Source of the DNA: Geothrix sp.
GTDB taxonomy: Bacteria; Acidobacteriota; Holophagae; Holophagales; Holophagaceae
Direction: 5' to 3'
DNA: 64,000 nt
Assembly (NCBI RefSeq): GCF_030219325.1
Contig: NZ_CP126625.1
Span: 2,964,857 to 3,028,856, forward strand
The position numbers and the translations under genes are program-made. This document shows, one piece after another, positions 43,104 to 51,537 of the stretch (positions within the stretch are counted from its first letter, which is position 1; the number at the start of each line of letters is the position of its first letter). A model generated the notes under the pieces. That model was not told the DNA's origin. It worked only from the letters and a program-made list of their open reading frames with translations, and did not search any database.

Positions 43104-43889
43104 CTAGATCTTCACTGCGAGCCCGAACTCGAAGACGAACCCACGATGGGTGCTCTCCAGAAGGACGGGGCTCTGGCCTGTGTAGGTGAAGGGCCTGTAG
43201 TCGAAGTGCGTGGTGCTGATGTTGCGGATGGTGAACTCGAACTTGAGGTTGTCGGACAGCGGTACGCCCACCCCGGCCAGCAGCCCCACTCCGGGCTTCG
43301 TCTTCTCCTTCACGAAGGCCCAGCCTTCGTAGTAGTCGCTCCCCGGGGCATTGGGATCCAGCACCGGTGCCGGCGAGGCGGAACCGTACATCGGGATGAG
43401 CGTGCCGCTCATCTCGGCGCTGACCTTGTAGAGGTCCAGGCTCACCCCCGCGAACCAGTACCAGCCCCCCAGGTCCGGGAACGCGTCCGAGTAGGTGCCC
43501 CGGAGGCTGAACCCCTGGCTTTGTTCCTTCCGGAAGTCGATGGAGTTCGTCTGGCTCAGGAAAAGGGGATTCCCCTGATAGGTGGTGGCCGGGCTCTGCG
43601 GGTTGTAGAAGACGGCCCCGCCGGTCGGCATGACGTCGCGGGCCTGGCCCGGGAAATGGTCGAACCCGAATTCCACCGAAAACGCGCGCGCCCCTCCCAG
43701 GGGCCAGCGGCCGCCCACTCCGAATCCGAAGGCCTGGTGGCTGTTCTGGTCCTGACTCAGCGTCCCCGCCGTGAGCGCCCCCTTGACCTTGAAATCGAAG
43801 GTCGGGTCGCCCTCGGCCGCGGACAGCGTGAGGACCGACCAGCCGGCCACCGCGAGAACAAGCCTGGGAAGTGGTTTCTGGACCTTCAT
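43104..43889 (-). CDS. Outer-membrane beta-barrel protein, first gene of the glycan operon
   Basis: 261-residue exported protein with a signal peptide (MKVQKPLPRLVLAVAGWSVLTLSA) and amphipathic beta strands (GFGVGGRWPLGG; WYWFAGVSLDLYKVSAEM; VGLLAGVGVPLSDNLKFEFTIRNI), ending STHRGFVFEFGLAVKI. ATG at 43889 has GGAGG upstream and gives a normal signal peptide; a longer frame to 44018 covers the promoter region and is rejected. It is 30 bases from the TonB receptor gene. No family recognised; it may help substrate binding or entry. Confidence 0.7.
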   Translation of the reverse strand: MKVQKPLPRLVLAVAGWSVLTLSAAEGDPTFDFKVKGALTAGTLSQDQNSHQAFGFGVGGRWPLGGARAFSVEFGFDHFPGQARDVMPTGGAVFYNPQSPATTYQGNPLFLSQTNSIDFRKEQSQGFSLRGTYSDAFPDLGGWYWFAGVSLDLYKVSAEMSGTLIPMYGSASPAPVLDPNAPGSDYYEGWAFVKEKTKPGVGLLAGVGVPLSDNLKFEFTIRNISTTHFDYRPFTYTGQSPVLLESTHRGFVFEFGLAVKI

Positions 43890-44036
43890 GGTGGGCCTCC
43901 GTGAGCAGGCGAAAGGACTGGGCAGGACCGGGAGTGGCTGGATGCGGGGGAAGCTGAATGGGAAGTCGAGGGTGGGGCGCAGGGCAATTGATCTAATTCG
44001 AATCGAATATTTGTTCATCTTTGCAGCATTTTTAGC

Positions 44037-44064
44037 AGTATCGAGCAGAAAGCGACAGTGTCAA
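44037..44064 (-). promoter_or_regulatory. Candidate sigma-70 promoter of the glycan operon
   Basis: On the minus strand, a perfect -35 TTGACA (44059-44064) is followed after 16 bases by GATACT (44037-44042), four of six matches to the -10 consensus. It would start transcription near 44030, about 140 bases before the first gene of the operon. The region is sharply more AT-rich than its surroundings. Confidence 0.55.
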
Positions 44065-44084
44065 TTTTATTTTGTGTTATTTTT
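44058..44084. promoter_or_regulatory. Direct repeat, possible DeoR operator
   Basis: GTGTCAATTTT (44058-44068) and GTGTTATTTTT (44074-44084) match at 9 of 11 positions with a 16-base period. The first overlaps the -35 of the divergent operon and the second ends 5 bases before the DeoR-family start. DeoR-type repressors such as AgaR often bind tandem repeats, so this is a reasonable operator candidate, without proof. Confidence 0.35.
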
Positions 44085-44089
44085 GGGGC

Positions 44090-44851
44090 ATGCGCCAAGA
44101 AGAACGTCTCGGTCTCATCCTCGACCGGCTGTCCAGGAAGGGCACCTTGGGTGTCGCTGACCTCGCGGCTGAGCTCGGCGTGTCCACGGCCTCGGTCCGT
44201 CGGGATCTGGAAGTACTCGAAGAACAGCACCTTCTCTCACGCACCCACGGCGGGGCGGTGGCCAACACCCTCGCCTACGAACTGCCGCTGCGCTACCGGG
44301 GGGGCCGCCAGAAGGAGGAGAAGCGGCGCATCGCCGCCATGGCGGTCGCACGGCTCGGCGAGGGGATCGTCTCCCTGGGGCTCACCGGCGGCACCACCAC
44401 CACGGAGGTGGCCCGGGCCCTCGCGAACCTGACGGGGCTCACCATCGTCACCAACGCCCTCAACATCGCCTCGGACCTCGCCATGCGTCCGAACCTGAAG
44501 CTGATCGTGACCGGCGGGACGGCCCGGAGCGAATCCTACGAGCTGGTGGGCCCCCTGGCCGAGGCGAGCCTGGAGGGCCTGCACCTGGACCTGGCCATCG
44601 TCGGCGTGGATGGCATCAGCGCCAAGGGCGGCCTCACGACCCACCACGACGTGGAGGCGCACACCAACCGCGCCCTCATCGAACACGCCCGGCGCGTCAT
44701 CGTCGTGGCCGATGGCTCCAAGGTCGGGCGCATGGCCTTCGCCCGCATCTGCCCCATCACCGAAGTGCATGAGCTCATCACCGACGACCAGGCGGATGCC
44801 GACGAGCTGGAACGCCTTCGCGAGGCGGGCATCACGGTGACCATCGCCTAG
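44090..44851 (+). CDS. DeoR/GlpR-family transcriptional regulator
   Basis: 253-residue repressor-type regulator. The N-terminal helix-turn-helix (MRQEERLGLILDRLSRKGTLGVADLAAELGVSTASVRRDLEVLE) is the DeoR signature, followed by the HGGAV linker and a sugar-phosphate-sensing domain (SLGLTGGTTTTEVARAL, LDLAIVGVDGISAKGGLTT). It is divergent from the 12-gene glycan operon and 41 bases upstream of the deacetylase-like gene. By analogy to AgaR it should sense a phosphorylated amino sugar or tagatose phosphate and repress both sides. ATG at 44090 is chosen over an upstream TTG. Confidence 0.9.
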   Translation: MRQEERLGLILDRLSRKGTLGVADLAAELGVSTASVRRDLEVLEEQHLLSRTHGGAVANTLAYELPLRYRGGRQKEEKRRIAAMAVARLGEGIVSLGLTGGTTTTEVARALANLTGLTIVTNALNIASDLAMRPNLKLIVTGGTARSESYELVGPLAEASLEGLHLDLAIVGVDGISAKGGLTTHHDVEAHTNRALIEHARRVIVVADGSKVGRMAFARICPITEVHELITDDQADADELERLREAGITVTIA

Positions 44852-44892
44852 CCGACCGAGGCGCGATACCCCAGTCCATGGAGGGAACGACC

Positions 44893-46437
44893 ATGCCGAA
44901 CCGCCCCGGGATCCCAGGCACGAAGACGTGGATCATGCTGCTCGCCCTGGCGGCGGCGCGGGCCCTCACCGGGCAGCCGGCCCCGCAGATCCAGTTCCCG
45001 AGGCCCTTCGCCGTGGTGGTGGATGATCTCGGCTGGATGCATGGGGGCTCCCAGGATCCTGCGAACGGTCCCTATCGCATCGGGTTCAAGCGGGACATGG
45101 TGGCCCAGGACTACCTCCCCATGATCCAGATCGGCCAGGCCGTCGGCGTCCGCATCCAGGGCGTCTTCGTGCTCGGCGAGCTGGACCGGGAGAACGCCGT
45201 GGCCAAGCTGCCCTCGGCCACCCGGGAGGGGAGCAAGTGGGACAACACGGCCAACGTCTCCCCCGAACAGCTGAGGATCATGGAGACGGTCAAGGCCCAA
45301 TCGGCCTTCCTGGAGTTCGGCCTCCATGGCGTGGGCCACGAGTACTGGGAGAACGGCCGCCGCCGCCGCGCGGAGTGGTACAACCTGCAGGACAAGCGCC
45401 CCTGGACCGAGGCGGAGATCCGGGCCCACCTGGACATGTTCAGGACGATCATGGCCCAGTACGGACTTTCGAAGGAGAACGGCCACTCGTTCCCGGAAAG
45501 CTTCGTGCCCACGGCCTACAGCTACTTCTGGAACCCCTCGGCCAAGCCGTACAGCCTGGGCAAAATCCTCCGCGAATATGGCGTGCGATACGCCAACACG
45601 GCCTTCTCGGAGATCCCCCAGCTGCATCCCCCGGCGCAGGGGTCGGGCGGCTTCGACAACGGCGTCCTCGTCCTGGACCGGCACAACTTCGGCAACGAGT
45701 GGTGGGAACCGGCCACCCTCCCCCGCCAGCCCATCTCAGCCTTCGACACGGACATCATCGAGACGCACTGGGTCAACCTCCTCGCCACGGATGACATCTT
45801 CCAGGCCTCGGTCAACGCCAAGTGGATCGCCCTGCTGCAGGCCGTCCAGGCCGAGGAGGGACGCTACCTGGCCAAGAACACCGAGCAGCTCTACTCCCAG
45901 TGGCTCTACAAGCGGCATTGCAAAGTCTCGGAGCCGGAGCCGGGCCGGGTGCTCATCGATGCCCGCCCCATGCCCCAGGATGCCTTCGATGCCGGCATGG
46001 TCGGCCCCCTGGTCCTGAAAGTCAGGCTCCCGAAGGGAACCCACCTCTCCCGGGCGACCCTGGACGGTCAGCCGATCCCCTCCATCCAGGAAGTCCAGGG
46101 ATTCGCCCATCTCTACCTGCCGGCGATCCCCCGGGGCATCGCCGAATTGCGGTACGGATTCGGGGACCATCTCCCCGAGCTCACCGTCATCAATGACGGG
46201 ACCTACCTCGTCTACGCCCGGGCCCTGAGCGGGACATCCGCGCGCTTCAAGATGCGCGTGTATGGCGAACAGGCTGTGGCCATCACCACCGCCTCCAGGC
46301 CGAGCTCCGTGACCTGCTCCAATCCCCGGCTCAGCGTGCGCGAAGTCAGGTTCAACAGGGAATCCGGGATGACCACCGTGGTCCTGCAGGCCCATGACAT
46401 CCAAGGCGAAACGGGAGAACTCATCCTGGGGTTCTAG
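44893..46437 (+). CDS. Exported polysaccharide-deacetylase-like protein
   Basis: 514-residue protein with a signal peptide (TKTWIMLLALAAARALTGQ). The mature N-terminus FAVVVDDLGW and the later FLEFGLHGVGHEYW give an Asp-Asp and His-xxx-His arrangement like the metal site of NodB/DUF2334-type deacetylases. A second part (about 340-510, VLKVRLPKGTHLSRATLDG) looks like beta-sandwich modules. ATG at 44893 has GGAGGG upstream. It follows the DeoR gene and faces the glycan operon across the shared promoter region. I infer removal of acetyl groups from GalNAc-containing glycans; it could act on another acetylated sugar. Confidence 0.6.
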   Translation: MPNRPGIPGTKTWIMLLALAAARALTGQPAPQIQFPRPFAVVVDDLGWMHGGSQDPANGPYRIGFKRDMVAQDYLPMIQIGQAVGVRIQGVFVLGELDRENAVAKLPSATREGSKWDNTANVSPEQLRIMETVKAQSAFLEFGLHGVGHEYWENGRRRRAEWYNLQDKRPWTEAEIRAHLDMFRTIMAQYGLSKENGHSFPESFVPTAYSYFWNPSAKPYSLGKILREYGVRYANTAFSEIPQLHPPAQGSGGFDNGVLVLDRHNFGNEWWEPATLPRQPISAFDTDIIETHWVNLLATDDIFQASVNAKWIALLQAVQAEEGRYLAKNTEQLYSQWLYKRHCKVSEPEPGRVLIDARPMPQDAFDAGMVGPLVLKVRLPKGTHLSRATLDGQPIPSIQEVQGFAHLYLPAIPRGIAELRYGFGDHLPELTVINDGTYLVYARALSGTSARFKMRVYGEQAVAITTASRPSSVTCSNPRLSVREVRFNRESGMTTVVLQAHDIQGETGELILGF

Positions 46438-46497
46438 CGGGAACGCCCGTTCGCCTCCGGGCCGGTTCTCTCTCATGCTGGAGGGTGGGGGATTCCG

Positions 46498-49400
46498 TTG
46501 GCGCAGCGCACAGACCAGGACATCGTCATCCGCGGGGCGGAGGCGCACAACCTCGCGGGCTTCGACGTGCGGATCCCCCGGCGCAGCCTGACCGTGATCA
46601 CGGGCGTGTCGGGCTCCGGCAAGTCCTCGCTGGCCTTCGACACGCTGTTCCGGGAGGGGCAGCGCCGCTTCCTGGAGACGCTGCCCTCCTTCGCGCGCCA
46701 GTTCGTGGGCGGCTTTGCACGTCCGGCGGTGCGCAGCATCGAGGGCCTGGGGCCCGCCGTGGCCGTGGGCCAGCGCAGCAGCCTCGCGAATCCCCGCTCC
46801 ACGGTGGGCACGCTCACGGAAGGCTGGGACCTGCTGCGCCTGCTCTTCGCGCGGCTGGGCAGCGCGCCCGAGGGCATTCGCCCCACCCGGGGCCTCTTCT
46901 CCTTCAACGGCGAGGAAGGCGCCTGCCCCCAGTGCCAGGGCCTGGGCGTGGAGGACCGGCTGGACCTGGACCTGCTGGTGGCCGATGGCTCGAAGTCGCT
47001 GCGGGACGGTGCCCTGCGGGTGAGCACGCCCAACGGCTACCTCATGTATTCGCAGGTGACCCTGGCCGTGCTGGACGAGGTGCTGCGGGCCCACGGCGGC
47101 TCCGTGGACGTCCCCTGGCGGGACCTCGGCGACGAGGCCCGTCGCGTAGTGCTGTACGGCTCGGAGCGCCTGAAGGTCCCCTATGGCAAGCATCCCCTGG
47201 AGTCGCGGCTGAAGTGGACCGGCATCACCGCGCGCCCCCGGCAGGAGGGCTTCTACCGCGGCCTGGTGCCCGTCATGGAGGAGATCCTCCGGGGCAAGCG
47301 GAACGACTCCATCCTCCGCTTCGTGCGCAGCGCCACCTGCACCGCCTGCCGCGGCGCGCGCCTGCGGCCCGGGGCGCTGGCCGTCACCTGGCGGGGCCGG
47401 CGCATCGTGGACCTGGCCGCCCTGACGGTCCGTGACCTGCGGGCCCTCCTGGGCCCACTCGAAGCGGCACCCTCCGAAGCCGCCGTGCTGGAGCCCATCC
47501 GCAAGGACCTCCTTGCCCGCTGCGACCTGATGACGGAGCTGGGTCTCGACTACCTGACCCTGGACCGCCCGGCGCCGAGCCTCTCGCGCGGCGAGGCGCA
47601 GCGCCTGCGGCTCCTGGGCCTGGCCCTGGGTGAGCTGCGCGGCCTGCTGGTGGTGCTGGATGAGCCCTCGGCGGGCCTGCATGCCCACGACGTGGACCGC
47701 CTGATCCGCGTGCTGCAGCGCCTGCGGGACCAGGGCCAGACCGTGGTGGTGGTGGAGCACGATGCGCGCATCGCCCGCGCGGCGGACTGGCTCATCGACC
47801 TGGGCCCCGGGCCCGGCGTCCAGGGCGGCCGGCTGCTCTTCAGCGGCCCCCCTCAGCAGCTGCTGGCGCAGGTCGCGGGAGGGGCCGCCACGCCCACCCA
47901 GCGCTGGCTGGCGGGCACCGGCGCGGCCGTTCCCCGAAGCCCGCGCCCTGGGCGGGGCTCCCTGCGGCTGGAGGGTCTGCACCGCCACAACCTCCAGCAC
48001 CTCGACGTGACGCTGGAGGTGGGTCTCCTCCACGTCATCTCGGGTGTCTCGGGCGCGGGGAAGACCTCGCTGCTCGACGAGGTGGTGGCGCGCTTCCAGG
48101 CGGACGCGGTGCCGGACGCGCCCTTCCGCCGCATCGTCTCGGTGGATGCGGATCCCATCGGACGCACCCCCCGCTCCAATGCGGCCACCTACACCGGCGC
48201 CTTCGACCTCATCCGGGATCTCTTCGCCGGCTCGGCGGACGCCAAGGCCCGCGGCCTGGGCAAGGGGAGTTTCTCCTTCAACACGGCGGGCGGTCGCTGC
48301 GAAGCCTGCGAAGGCGCGGGGGTGCAGGAAGTCGGCATGCGCTACCTGGGCAGCGTGGAGCTGGTCTGCGAGGCCTGCGGCGGGCGGCGCTTCCATCCCG
48401 AGGTGCTGGCCGTGCAGGTGCGGGGCCGGAGCATCGCGGACGTGCTGGAGGGCAGCATCGCCGAGGCCGCGGCCCACTTCGCGGACCATCCGCGGCTGCG
48501 CCGCATCCTCGATGCCCTGCTGGACGTGGGCCTGGGCTACCTGCCCCTGGGCCAGCCCGCCACGACGCTCTCCGGCGGCGAGGCCCAGCGCGTGAAGCTG
48601 GCCACCGAACTCGCCCGGACCGGCAGCGGCCCGGCCCTCATCGCCCTGGACGAGCCCACCACCGGCCTGCATGCCGCCGACGTGGCCGTGCTGCTGCAGG
48701 CCTGGGACCGCCTGCTGGACGCGGGCCACACGCTGCTGGTGGTGGATCACGACCTGGACGTGGTGCGCCACGCGGACCGGGTGCTGGACCTGGGGCCCGG
48801 CAGCGGTCCCGAAGGCGGGCGGCTGCTGGTGTGTGGGGTTCCTGAGGACCTCACCGCCTGCCCGGCCTCCCTCACCGGCGCCGCACTGCGGGAGCTGCCA
48901 CCACCCATCGAGGCGCCTTCCGTGCCGGGTGAGGCGCCGCCCATGGAGCTGGTGGGGGTGCGCACGCACAACCTGCGGGGGATCGACGTGACCCTGCCCG
49001 CCCAGGGCCTCACCGTGGTCACGGGGCCTTCGGGCTCGGGCAAGTCCTCGCTGGTCTTCGACACGCTGCTGGCCGAGGCCCAGAACCGCTTCGCGGACCT
49101 GGTCTCCCCCTGGGCCCGGCGCCTGCTGCCCCGCAAGGGCGGCGCCGAGTTCGAGGCCGCCCGCGGCCTCCAGGCCACCCTGGCCGTGCCCCAGCAGGCG
49201 GGCCGGCGGAACCCCCGCGCCACCGTGGGCACCGCCACCGAGCTGGACGAGCTGCTGCGTCTGCTCTTCGCCCGGGCGGGCGAGCAACCCGCCGCCGGCG
49301 AGCCCCCGCAGGTGCTCTGGGCCGCGGATTTCTCCCCCCACTCGGAGCGCGGCGCCTGTCCCCGCTGCCGGGGGCTGGGCTTCCTCCAGCGCTGCGATCC

Positions 49401-51366
49401 CGAGCGCCTGGTGAGCCATCCCGATCGGGCGCTGGATGGCGGCGCCATGGATGGCACCCGCTTCGGTGCCTACCTGGGCGAGGCGGACGGCCAGTTCGTG
49501 GCCACCCTGCGGCATGCGGCGGCCCAGGCGGGCCTGGACCTCTCCCGCCCCTGGCGGGAGCTGGGCCCGGCCGAGCGGCGGCTCGCCATGGACGGCAGCG
49601 GCGACCTCCTGCACGAGGTGGCCTGGCGCTACCGGCGCGGCAAGGCCGAGGGCGTGCACCACCTGAAGACGACCTGGGATGGCTTCGCCACGCTCGTGGA
49701 ACGGGAATACGAGCGCATCCACGCCGAGCCCAAGGGCGAGGAGCTGGAGACACTGCTGGCGGACGCGCCCTGCCCCGCCTGCGGCGGCGAGCGCCTGCGG
49801 GAGCTGCCGCGTTCGGTCCGCTTCGGCGGCCTGCGCCTGCCCGAGCTGCTGGCCCTGTCCGTGGACGAGGCCCTGGCGTGGTTCGAAGGGCCGGCCGTCC
49901 TGGGGCTCCCGCCCCGCACGCTCACGCTCACCGCGGATCTCCGGAGGGATGTCCTCGCGCGCATGAAGGCCCTCGCGGACGCGGGCCTCGGCTACCTCAC
50001 CCTGCGCCGCGAGCTGGCCAGCCTTTCGGGCGGCGAAGGCCAGCGGGTGCGCCTCGCGGCGGCCCTGGGCGGGGGCCTGGTGGGCGTCACCTACGTGCTG
50101 GACGAGCCCACCCAGGGGCTGCACCCGAAGGATGTCCAGCGCCTGGGCGGGGTGCTGCGCCGGCTGGCCGATGCGGGCAATGCGGTCATCGTGGTCGAGC
50201 ACGATGCCGCCCTCATCGCCGCGGCGGATCAGATCCTGGAGTTGGGCCCCGGGGCCGGTCCCGAAGGCGGACGCCTCGTGGCCAGCGGCCCACCCCGGGA
50301 CCTGGAGCGGCAGGCGGACTCCCGCACCGGCGCCCTGCTGCGCCGCACGCGGACGGTCTACACCGAAACAACCGCCGCCCTCACGCCGGGCCTCCGGGTT
50401 CGAGGCGCCCACCTGCACAACCTCCAGGGGATCGACGTGACCTTCCCCACAGGTGCCCTGGTCGCGGTGACGGGCGTGTCCGGCAGCGGGAAGTCCACCC
50501 TCGTCCTCGAGGTGCTGGCGCCCTCGCTGCGGAACCACCTGGCGGGACGCGGACCCTTGGGCTGCGAGGGTTTCGAGCTGCTGACCGGCATCCAGGAGGT
50601 CATCACCGCGGATCAGGCGGCCCTGGGGACGGGCTGGAGCAGCACGGTCCTCACCCTCACGGGGCTGGCGGAGCCGCTCCGCAAGCGCTTCGCCGCCACG
50701 CCCCGGGCCAGGGCCCTGAAGCTCACGGCGAAGCACTTCTCCACCACCGCGCCGGGCGGCCGCTGCGAGGCCTGCGAAGGGCGCGGCGTGCTCACGATGG
50801 CCATGGACCTGCTGCCGGACGTCACCGTGGGCTGCGAAACCTGCGGCGGACAGCGCTTCCGGCCCGAGGTGCTGGAATGCCGGCTGGAAGGCCGCAGCAT
50901 CGCCGAGGTGCTGGAGGCCACCGTGGCCGAACTGGCCGGGGCCTTCTCGGGAGACGCACTCCTGGCCACGCCCTTGAGGGCGCTGGAGGAGGTGGGCCTG
51001 GGCTACCTGCGCGTGGGCCAGGCGGGGGCCGCCCTTTCGGCCGGGGAGCGCCAGCGCCTTCGGCTGGCGGGCCTACTGGCGGAGTCCCCCGGAACCCGCG
51101 CGGCGATCCTGCTGGACGAGCCCACCCGCGGCCTGGGCTTCGAGGATGTGGACCGCCTGTCGGCCACGCTGCACCGCCTGGCCCAGGACGGCCACCTCGT
51201 CGTCGTGGTGACGCATGACCTGGATCTCATCGCCGCCAGCCACTGGATCATCGACCTCGGCCCCGAAGGGGGCGCCGGTGGAGGCCGGGTCCTGGTGGAA
51301 GGCCCGCCCAGCGTCGTGCGCGCCTGTGCGGCCTCCCACACAGGGCAGGCGCTGGCGAACCGGTAG
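46498..51366 (+). CDS. Double-length UvrA-like ABC ATPase (tandem fusion)
   Basis: 1622 residues, nearly twice normal UvrA (about 940). It carries four ABC cassettes. Walker A motifs are GVSGSGKSS (about 36), GVSGAGKTS (about 515), GPSGSGKSS (about 842) and GVSGSGKST (about 1326). Signature motifs are LSRGEAQR (361), LSGGEAQR (691), LSGGEGQR (1176) and LSAGERQR (1513). Zinc modules appear at CPQC...CTAC, CEAC...CEAC, CPRC...CPAC and CEAC...CETC. Both halves pass straight from LLRLLFAR to the first zinc Cys, so the UvrB-binding insertion is missing from each. The start is TTG with GGAGGGTGGGG upstream. Role is more likely protection from DNA-binding drugs than canonical excision repair. Confidence 0.9.
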   Translation: MAQRTDQDIVIRGAEAHNLAGFDVRIPRRSLTVITGVSGSGKSSLAFDTLFREGQRRFLETLPSFARQFVGGFARPAVRSIEGLGPAVAVGQRSSLANPRSTVGTLTEGWDLLRLLFARLGSAPEGIRPTRGLFSFNGEEGACPQCQGLGVEDRLDLDLLVADGSKSLRDGALRVSTPNGYLMYSQVTLAVLDEVLRAHGGSVDVPWRDLGDEARRVVLYGSERLKVPYGKHPLESRLKWTGITARPRQEGFYRGLVPVMEEILRGKRNDSILRFVRSATCTACRGARLRPGALAVTWRGRRIVDLAALTVRDLRALLGPLEAAPSEAAVLEPIRKDLLARCDLMTELGLDYLTLDRPAPSLSRGEAQRLRLLGLALGELRGLLVVLDEPSAGLHAHDVDRLIRVLQRLRDQGQTVVVVEHDARIARAADWLIDLGPGPGVQGGRLLFSGPPQQLLAQVAGGAATPTQRWLAGTGAAVPRSPRPGRGSLRLEGLHRHNLQHLDVTLEVGLLHVISGVSGAGKTSLLDEVVARFQADAVPDAPFRRIVSVDADPIGRTPRSNAATYTGAFDLIRDLFAGSADAKARGLGKGSFSFNTAGGRCEACEGAGVQEVGMRYLGSVELVCEACGGRRFHPEVLAVQVRGRSIADVLEGSIAEAAAHFADHPRLRRILDALLDVGLGYLPLGQPATTLSGGEAQRVKLATELARTGSGPALIALDEPTTGLHAADVAVLLQAWDRLLDAGHTLLVVDHDLDVVRHADRVLDLGPGSGPEGGRLLVCGVPEDLTACPASLTGAALRELPPPIEAPSVPGEAPPMELVGVRTHNLRGIDVTLPAQGLTVVTGPSGSGKSSLVFDTLLAEAQNRFADLVSPWARRLLPRKGGAEFEAARGLQATLAVPQQAGRRNPRATVGTATELDELLRLLFARAGEQPAAGEPPQVLWAADFSPHSERGACPRCRGLGFLQRCDPERLVSHPDRALDGGAMDGTRFGAYLGEADGQFVATLRHAAAQAGLDLSRPWRELGPAERRLAMDGSGDLLHEVAWRYRRGKAEGVHHLKTTWDGFATLVEREYERIHAEPKGEELETLLADAPCPACGGERLRELPRSVRFGGLRLPELLALSVDEALAWFEGPAVLGLPPRTLTLTADLRRDVLARMKALADAGLGYLTLRRELASLSGGEGQRVRLAAALGGGLVGVTYVLDEPTQGLHPKDVQRLGGVLRRLADAGNAVIVVEHDAALIAAADQILELGPGAGPEGGRLVASGPPRDLERQADSRTGALLRRTRTVYTETTAALTPGLRVRGAHLHNLQGIDVTFPTGALVAVTGVSGSGKSTLVLEVLAPSLRNHLAGRGPLGCEGFELLTGIQEVITADQAALGTGWSSTVLTLTGLAEPLRKRFAATPRARALKLTAKHFSTTAPGGRCEACEGRGVLTMAMDLLPDVTVGCETCGGQRFRPEVLECRLEGRSIAEVLEATVAELAGAFSGDALLATPLRALEEVGLGYLRVGQAGAALSAGERQRLRLAGLLAESPGTRAAILLDEPTRGLGFEDVDRLSATLHRLAQDGHLVVVVTHDLDLIAASHWIIDLGPEGGAGGGRVLVEGPPSVVRACAASHTGQALANR

Positions 51367-51442
51367 GATCCGGACTTGCCTCGTGGCCCACAAACACGAA
51401 GAGGGAGCAAGAGGCTATCCGCAGTGCCATCGGGCTTCCACG

Positions 51443-51470
51443 CATGTGGCCGCCCGATGGCGGCCACATG
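51443..51470. terminator. Strong hairpin between convergent genes
   Basis: Perfect 12-base-pair stem CATGTGGCCGCC / GGCGGCCACATG around CGAT, between the UvrA-like gene (+) and the secreted-protein operon (-). There is no T tract on either side, so its role as a terminator is likely but not proven. The rest of 51367-51537 holds no gene. Confidence 0.45.
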
Positions 51471-51537
51471 GAATGGAACGGCTTGGAAGGTCATAGCCCG
51501 GTGATAACGGACTTTCCGTCCACCTCTACCGTTCAGA

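Noticed and set aside
45736-50736. Antisense open frame of 1666 codons opposite the UvrA-like gene
   Set aside because: It is a stop-poor shadow of high-GC coding DNA; the composition is Gly, Ala, Gln, Arg and His-rich without motifs, while the plus strand has a full set of ABC motifs.
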